This document shows, one piece after another, positions 28,821 through 32,759 of a DNA stretch of 32,759 bases. Position 1 is the stretch's first letter. Every line of letters starts with the position of its first letter. Source of the DNA: JBBRLA01 sp038231615. GTDB lineage: Bacteria; Myxococcota_A; Polyangia; Palsa-1104; JAEUJZ01. The translations under genes and the position numbers were made by a program. The notes beneath the pieces are model-generated. The model was not told the DNA's origin and did not search any database. It worked only from the letters and a program-made list of their open reading frames with translations. The stretch covers positions 1 to 32,759 of the forward strand of contig JBBRLA010000007.1 of assembly GCA_038231615.1 (NCBI GenBank). Reading direction: 5' to 3'.

Positions 28821-30548
28821 TCAGAGCGCCGGGAGGCGAATGGGCATTGCCCCGCTGTCGCCTTTGAAGCGAGTCCGCAGGATCTGATAGGGCAGCATCT
28901 GGACTTCATAACCCTTGGCGGAGAGCACACAGGTACCCTTCTTCCTGGAAGGAATGACGAGGTGATAGATTCCCTTTGGAGGAATCGTGGCCGGCGCCAC
29001 ACCGGGGCAAGCCAGGTTGATGGCGACCGCGTTGCCGCTCTCCAGCGTCATCCTGAGCGCGTGCTCCCGCGCGGTCTTCAGCACCGCATCCGCAGCAGGC
29101 GGCGGCGCCTCCGGTGCGACCCGCCGGGACATGGGAGAAATCACCGCCGGCCTGGCCGGCGAGAAGACGACCGCCGCCGGCTTGACCGGCGCGGAGACGA
29201 CCGCCGCCGGTCTGACCGGCACCTGGACGGCAGCGGTCGTTGGTGGCTTCAGGGCCGGCGGCGTCTTTTCCGAGCGCGCGAAGATGACCAGCATGGCGGC
29301 GGCGACAAGCCCTCCCAGGACCGCCGGTCGCAGCCATCGTCTTTCTCCCGGCCCGATCGCCAGGCTCGGCTGGGTCGTCGGGCTGGACGTCACCGGGACC
29401 GGCGTCGTTTGGACGGGCGTCACGACGGCCGTCTTGAGGATCGGCTTGCCGGGCTCTGCCACCGGCGCCGGTATGACCGAAGGGAGCGGGACAGGCAGAT
29501 AAGAATGGGTTGCTTGCTCATCAACCACGATGAGCAGATCGGCCTCGCGCTTCAGCGCCAGCGCCAGCGCGCGCATGTTCGGAAAGCGGTCGGCGGCGTC
29601 CTTGGCCAGCGCCCTGCACACCAGTTGGTCCAGAGAGGCCGAGATGAAGAGGTCCGGTCGGCGCTCGCGCATCGGGACCAGGCGGTCGGTGATGTGCTTG
29701 AGCAAGGTGGCGGTCGGGTTGCCCGGCACCTCGAAGGGCAGCTTGCCGATGAGCATCTCGTAGAGGATGCAGCCGAGGGCATACTGATCGACCCGATGGT
29801 CCTGGGTCTGGCCGGTGGCGCTCTCCGGGGCCATGTACTCGGGCGTGCCCACCACCGTGCCGTCCAGGGTGATCCGGGCCGGAGCGCGCGGGTCGTCGGA
29901 GGAGCCGGCCACCACCTTGGCGATGCCGAAGTCGAGGATTTTTACAAAATCCTTGCCGTCCATGTCGAGCACGTAGATGTTTCCTGGCTTCAGGTCCCGG
30001 TGAACGATCCCCTTGTCGTGGACAGCCTGGATGCCGAGCGCGATCTGCTCGGCGATACGGCACGCCCGCAGGGGTGGCACGCCGCCCTCGCCGGCCTGGG
30101 TGATGAGGCCGTCGAGCCCCTGCCCCTGCAAATACTCCATGACCAAATAGGGGCGACGATCCGGGAGCATGCCGAAGTCGACGACGTGGACGATGTTCAG
30201 GTGGCCGATGGAGCAGGCGGCCTTGGCTTCCAAAAGGAAGCGCTGCTGTGCCGCGCCGTCCGGAATGACCGTCAGAACCTTGACCGCCAGAAGGTGCCCG
30301 AGCACTTCGTGGCGCGCCTTGTACACCAGCCCCATGCCGCCGCCCTGAAGGAAGCTGTCGATGTGATAGCGGTCGGCGATGATGGCGCCGATCAGCGGGT
30401 CGTCGGGGGCGCTTTGGCCCGTCCCGCCGGCCTCCTGACATTCGTGGGGCTGGTTGTAAGGATAGGGTTTGCGGCAGGCAGCGCAGATCCGACTCACCGA
30501 CGTCGGGGTGATGAGCCCGGGGGCCGGGGTGGACGTCGCGGGCGTCAA
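28821..30548 (-). CDS. membrane-anchored Ser/Thr protein kinase
   Basis: This 575-residue protein begins with a short metal-binding-like motif CxxC...HxC (Cys22, Cys25, His35, Cys37). The Hanks-type kinase domain follows: glycine loop LQGGGMGLVYKA, Lys90, catalytic HRDLKPGN at 183-190, DFG at 206-208 and GTPEYMAPE. All catalytic residues are present. A Pro/Val-rich juxtamembrane region precedes a transmembrane segment (LGGLVAAAMLVIFA, near 435-448). The extracytoplasmic part has a 10-residue repeat (VRPAAVVSAP-type) and a PEGA-like beta-rich end (PPKGIYHLVIPSRKKGTCVL). It starts at TTG 30548, with AGAAGG six bases upstream; the frame is closed just before it. Confidence 0.9.
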   Translation of the reverse strand: MTPATSTPAPGLITPTSVSRICAACRKPYPYNQPHECQEAGGTGQSAPDDPLIGAIIADRYHIDSFLQGGGMGLVYKARHEVLGHLLAVKVLTVIPDGAAQQRFLLEAKAACSIGHLNIVHVVDFGMLPDRRPYLVMEYLQGQGLDGLITQAGEGGVPPLRACRIAEQIALGIQAVHDKGIVHRDLKPGNIYVLDMDGKDFVKILDFGIAKVVAGSSDDPRAPARITLDGTVVGTPEYMAPESATGQTQDHRVDQYALGCILYEMLIGKLPFEVPGNPTATLLKHITDRLVPMRERRPDLFISASLDQLVCRALAKDAADRFPNMRALALALKREADLLIVVDEQATHSYLPVPLPSVIPAPVAEPGKPILKTAVVTPVQTTPVPVTSSPTTQPSLAIGPGERRWLRPAVLGGLVAAAMLVIFARSEKTPPALKPPTTAAVQVPVRPAAVVSAPVKPAAVVFSPARPAVISPMSRRVAPEAPPPAADAVLKTAREHALRMTLESGNAVAINLACPGVAPATIPPKGIYHLVIPSRKKGTCVLSAKGYEVQMLPYQILRTRFKGDSGAMPIRLPAL

Positions 30549-30614
30549 TTGTCACCTTCTGGACAACATGACAATCCGTATGCCACGTGAACTGACGACA
30601 ACATACCGTCTGAT

Positions 30615-30643
30615 ATTCGACTACATTTCTGCGGATTGGTCAA
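30615..30643 (-). promoter_or_regulatory. putative promoter for the kinase gene
   Basis: On the minus strand TTGACC (30643-30638), a 17-bp spacer and TCGAAT (30620-30615) match the -35 at 5/6 and the -10 at 4/6. The leader to the TTG start would be about 60 bases. Confidence 0.4.
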
Positions 30644-30675
30644 GGTAAACACAGCCGTGAGCAAATGTCAGTCCA

Positions 30676-30684
30676 TGCTATTAT
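30676..30684 (+). promoter_or_regulatory. extended -10 adjacent to the start of the Cys-rich lipoprotein gene
   Basis: TGCTATTAT is an extended -10 (hexamer 5/6 with a TG one base upstream). It is followed by GGGAAA and the ATG at 30691, leaving exactly six bases. The spacing is the same as upstream of the gene ending at 24733, which suggests a leaderless message. Confidence 0.45.
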
Positions 30685-30690
30685 GGGAAA

Positions 30691-31728
30691 ATGCCAGCAT
30701 GGAAGTTGCGCCACGTCGTGTGGATTGGGGCGATCTGTGTCGCGGCGTGCGAGGTGGACAATCCGAACTATAAGCCCCTACAGGGTGACATGACGATGTC
30801 CGTCGACATGACAGCGTCCGTCGACCTGGCCGCACAACCCGACATGGCCGTCAGCCCCGCCGATGCCTGCGGTGCCATGGCCGCGGCAGTCTGCGACCGG
30901 CTCAACACCTGTAATCCATTCGGCTTCAAGACCGATTTCGCCGATCCGGCAGGCTGCATCGCGCGCAAGCAGATCAATTGCGTCGGCAGGTTCAGCCTCA
31001 ATGGTGCCACCCTGAAGCCGGCTGAACTCATGGCTTGCGCCCAGGAGATTACCAAGACGCTCTCCTGCAACGACTATCTGATGGGCAACGTGCCCATCTC
31101 CTGCCGATTCAAAGGCACGCTCATCGCTGCCAGCAAGTGCGGCGATAACGCCCAGTGCAGTTCGGGCTACTGTCTGAAGCCGGACGCGGCGAGCTGCGGC
31201 TCGTGCTCCGAGCGGCTGGGGGAGCAAGGCGCCTGCAAGTGCACGGTCCGCTCCGGTGCTCTCGACGACTGCACGGACACGGCCTGCACCTATGGGCTGT
31301 ACTGCCCGCCGACGGGAATACCCGGGGCCGGCAAATGCGCGCAGCCGGTCAAATCAGACTCGACCTGCAGCGCCGGGACCCTGCCGTGCCTCCCGACGCT
31401 GACATGCGCGAGCGGAAACAGCTTCGTCTGCGCGAATCCCATTGTCGCACCGAACGCATGCGTGGCAGCCGACGGCGCCTGCGACGGACTGCACGGTCAG
31501 TTCTGCTTCGGGAGCAAGTGCGCAGCGTCCCAGACGGCCAATCCCAACGAAGCCTGCACCCTCGGCGCGACCCAGTGTCTCGCCGGCTCTGCTTGCAACA
31601 GCACCAAGTGCATTCCCCCCGCCGAGAACGGCGCCCCCTGCAACCCGGCGAACTCCGTCGGGTGCAAGGTGCCGGCCATCTGTTCCGGGAACATTTGCAA
31701 GGTCCTCGACCCGGCCACCTGCATCTGA
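30691..31728 (+). CDS. Cys-rich secreted lipoprotein
   Basis: This 345-residue protein has a signal peptide and lipobox VAAC (Cys20), then an Asp/Met/Thr-rich linker (SVDMTASVDLAAQPDM). A long Cys-rich body follows with roughly 30 cysteines in spaced pairs (for example CGDNAQCSSGYCL and ACTYGLYCPP). Dickkopf-like or EGF-like Cys-rich repeats of this kind are common in surface lipoproteins of Myxococcota, where their function is mostly unknown. Extensive disulfide bonding outside the cytoplasm is expected. It is transcribed divergently from the kinase, sharing the 142-bp intergenic region. Confidence 0.8.
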   Translation: MPAWKLRHVVWIGAICVAACEVDNPNYKPLQGDMTMSVDMTASVDLAAQPDMAVSPADACGAMAAAVCDRLNTCNPFGFKTDFADPAGCIARKQINCVGRFSLNGATLKPAELMACAQEITKTLSCNDYLMGNVPISCRFKGTLIAASKCGDNAQCSSGYCLKPDAASCGSCSERLGEQGACKCTVRSGALDDCTDTACTYGLYCPPTGIPGAGKCAQPVKSDSTCSAGTLPCLPTLTCASGNSFVCANPIVAPNACVAADGACDGLHGQFCFGSKCAASQTANPNEACTLGATQCLAGSACNSTKCIPPAENGAPCNPANSVGCKVPAICSGNICKVLDPATCI

Positions 31729-31862
31729 CCCGCCCGCCGAAGACCTCTTCAGACAGGGGGCTGCATTGCCTTTGGAGCGTAAGTCAATCGTGGCCGGTTT
31801 CGAGGCCCCGAGGGTCAGGCTGGGAACGCGGCAATCGCCACTGCAGCCCGCAGAACCTGGTC

Positions 31863-32118
31863 TCATCTATGTAAATCCGAAAGAAGGACTACGGAAAAAT
31901 GCCTGCGCCGGGCGAGGTCTTCGCGGAAGTAGCCGTCCAGCTTCTCGATGACGGACATCAGCCGCTCCACGTTCTCAGGAGTCCGTCGGTGGACAATATC
32001 CAGGTCCTGCGTCAGCAGCGACGACGTCCGGAGGAGCCCCCGCCACACCACCGATGACGATGAACTCCACGTTGCCCTTGACCAGTTCCGTCAAAATTTC
32101 GCCGGGCTTGAAGATCAT
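31863..32118 (-). pseudogene. nucleotidyltransferase-fold protein, frameshifted and truncated
   Basis: The ATG at 32118 gives MIFKPGEILTELVKGNVEFI then VIGGVAG, the start of a nucleotidyltransferase domain with the VIGGVA motif. The frame then leaves the homology. The other frame (from 32036) continues SSLLTQDLDIVHRRTPENVE and RLMSVIEKLDGYFREDLA. Together they resemble 'F(V/I)VIGGVA......(T/F)DLDIVH.R.PENV..L', a standard small nucleotidyltransferase pattern with the DLD acidic pair. The switch point is a run of five G on the minus strand (32037-32041), where one extra G explains it. It ends early near FSVVLLSDLHR. Its ATG overlaps the TGA of the gene before it. Confidence 0.6.
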
Positions 32119-32405
32119 GCGGCGGACTTCTTGGTCTTGACAAACTCGTCGGCCCGCTCGCGGAAGCTGACCAGGCTGGCCATCATGTCGGCGCACTCTT
32201 TCAAGTGCTCCATGGGGCTCTGTTCCAGCGCGCACCAGATAAGCGTGCGATCCACGTCGGCGACGGCCCCGATGACATCAGGGTCATGCTCATTCCAGTA
32301 AGCCAGCACGTCGGCGATCTCCGGCACAAGCGCCGGGTCTACCGGGCGAAAAATCTGCTCCGCTGTGGCACAGAATTCATCGGAGACGATGTTGGGCGAT
32401 GGCAT
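32115..32405 (-). CDS. small hypothetical protein coupled to the nucleotidyltransferase
   Basis: This 96-residue helical, acidic protein contains EIADVLAYWNEHDPDVIGAV, VDRTLIWCALEQSPMEHLKE and CADMMASLVSFRERADEF. The ribosome site AAGGAGA lies five bases before the ATG. Its TGA overlaps the ATG of the nucleotidyltransferase as ATGA, a sign of a two-gene unit. It is not a match I can name. The size and coupling recall the small partner of nucleotidyltransferase toxin-antitoxin pairs such as MNT with HEPN, but the HEPN RxxxxH motif is not seen. Confidence 0.65.
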   Translation of the reverse strand: MPSPNIVSDEFCATAEQIFRPVDPALVPEIADVLAYWNEHDPDVIGAVADVDRTLIWCALEQSPMEHLKECADMMASLVSFRERADEFVKTKKSAA

Positions 32406-32577
32406 GGCTCTCCTTCATTGATATCACGGGACCGGGTGAGGGGCCACGGGAGACAGCGGACGGCTTGACTATATGACGGCCAGAACCGCTTCTGGAAGGG
32501 CAAACTCCGCCAGCCGAGGGTAGCGGAACATCTGCTGCATATCATAGAGGAGGTTGCACTGGGTGGTGCACAGGTGG

Positions 32578-32759
32578 ATGTACGCCAGTACATGGCCGCG
32601 TGAGTTCGTCGCCAAGACCCAGTTCAGCGAGAGGGTCGAAAAGGCGGTTGAAAAGGGCCCTCAGCTCATCACCAAGCGCGGCGAGGGACCACCACCACCG
32701 ATGCCGCGGGCCCGACTGACCCGCCAGGTCGGGCGGGCCCCGGCTCTTTCCTGGGAGGG
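32578..32759 (+). pseudogene. Phd/YefM-like antitoxin fragment, truncated at the window edge
   Basis: From ATG 32578 the frame reads to the window end and contains EFVAKTQFSERVEKAVEKGP then QLITKRGEG. This matches the core of Phd-type antitoxins ('AK.QFSE.VE.A...GPQ.ITRRGK'), including the conserved ITKRG. The N-terminal strand is poor, and the tail after RGEG turns Pro/Arg-rich. It is thus a degenerate or partial copy. The gap 32406-32577 before it has no other credible gene. Confidence 0.4.

Noticed and set aside
32704..32735. Hairpin (gcccgac...gtcgggc) as an intrinsic terminator
   Set aside because: The stem is short, the loop is long and no U-run follows before the window ends.

Overview
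This is a GC-rich bacterial chromosome segment. The gene types fit a member of the Myxococcota or a related deltaproteobacterial lineage: a Ser/Thr protein kinase with a C-terminal membrane anchor, a Cys-rich lipoprotein, NtrC-type and hybrid two-component genes, a HExxH protease with a signal peptide, a DksA-like zinc-finger protein, ParA/ParB and a Lon protease. This is inference from gene families. There is no rRNA or tRNA in the window to confirm it.

Layout. (1) 1-4715 is a patchwork: a probable transposase remnant, a short hypothetical gene, a lipoprotein, a DUF2834-like membrane protein, a repeat-rich gap (1400-1964), an SDR oxidoreductase, a broken TPR gene, and an antitoxin-like gene convergent with a PIN-domain toxin-like gene. 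(2) 4716-8507 holds a Uma2-family nuclease, a nuclease remnant on the other strand, and two adjacent large genes I do not recognise. (3) 8706-11859 is a probable operon: GNAT acetyltransferase, glutamine-amidotransferase-like protein, APC-family permease and a small Pro/Ala-rich protein. (4) 11933-13859 has a secreted metalloprotease-like gene and a DksA/TraR-like gene. (5) 17857-13850 (minus strand) is a compact signalling operon: receiver plus degenerate GGDEF, receiver, PAS histidine kinase, sigma-54 activator. An in-frame amber codon divides what otherwise reads as one receiver-PAS-kinase protein. (6) 18029-23198 contains a one-domain biotin carrier whose 3' end lies in a 33-bp tandem repeat, parB and parA, a 55-residue acidic protein, and lon. 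(7) 23201-25734 has an inverted-repeat element after lon, a ketopantoate reductase family gene and a PD-(D/E)XK nuclease-like gene. (8) 25794-28804 has a phospholipase C-type phosphoesterase lipoprotein, a gap of gene debris (DUF4258, PIN and AAA-ATPase fragments, direct repeats), and a TPR membrane protein. (9) 28821-31728 has the Ser/Thr kinase, transcribed towards the TPR gene, and a divergent Cys-rich lipoprotein. (10) 31863-32759 ends in small toxin-antitoxin-like fragments: a frameshifted nucleotidyltransferase with a small partner, and a Phd-like antitoxin fragment at the window edge.

Functionally the window mixes chromosome maintenance (parAB, lon), signal transduction (the two-component operon and the kinase/TPR pair) and several turnover zones where toxin-antitoxin and nuclease genes have decayed among repeats. 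The items most worth follow-up are the amber-interrupted kinase, the convergent antitoxin/PIN pair, the unknown two-gene module at 5839-8507, the palindromic repeat family around 1.5-2.8 kb, the inverted-repeat element after lon, and several genes whose -10 box sits only 6-8 nt before the start codon.
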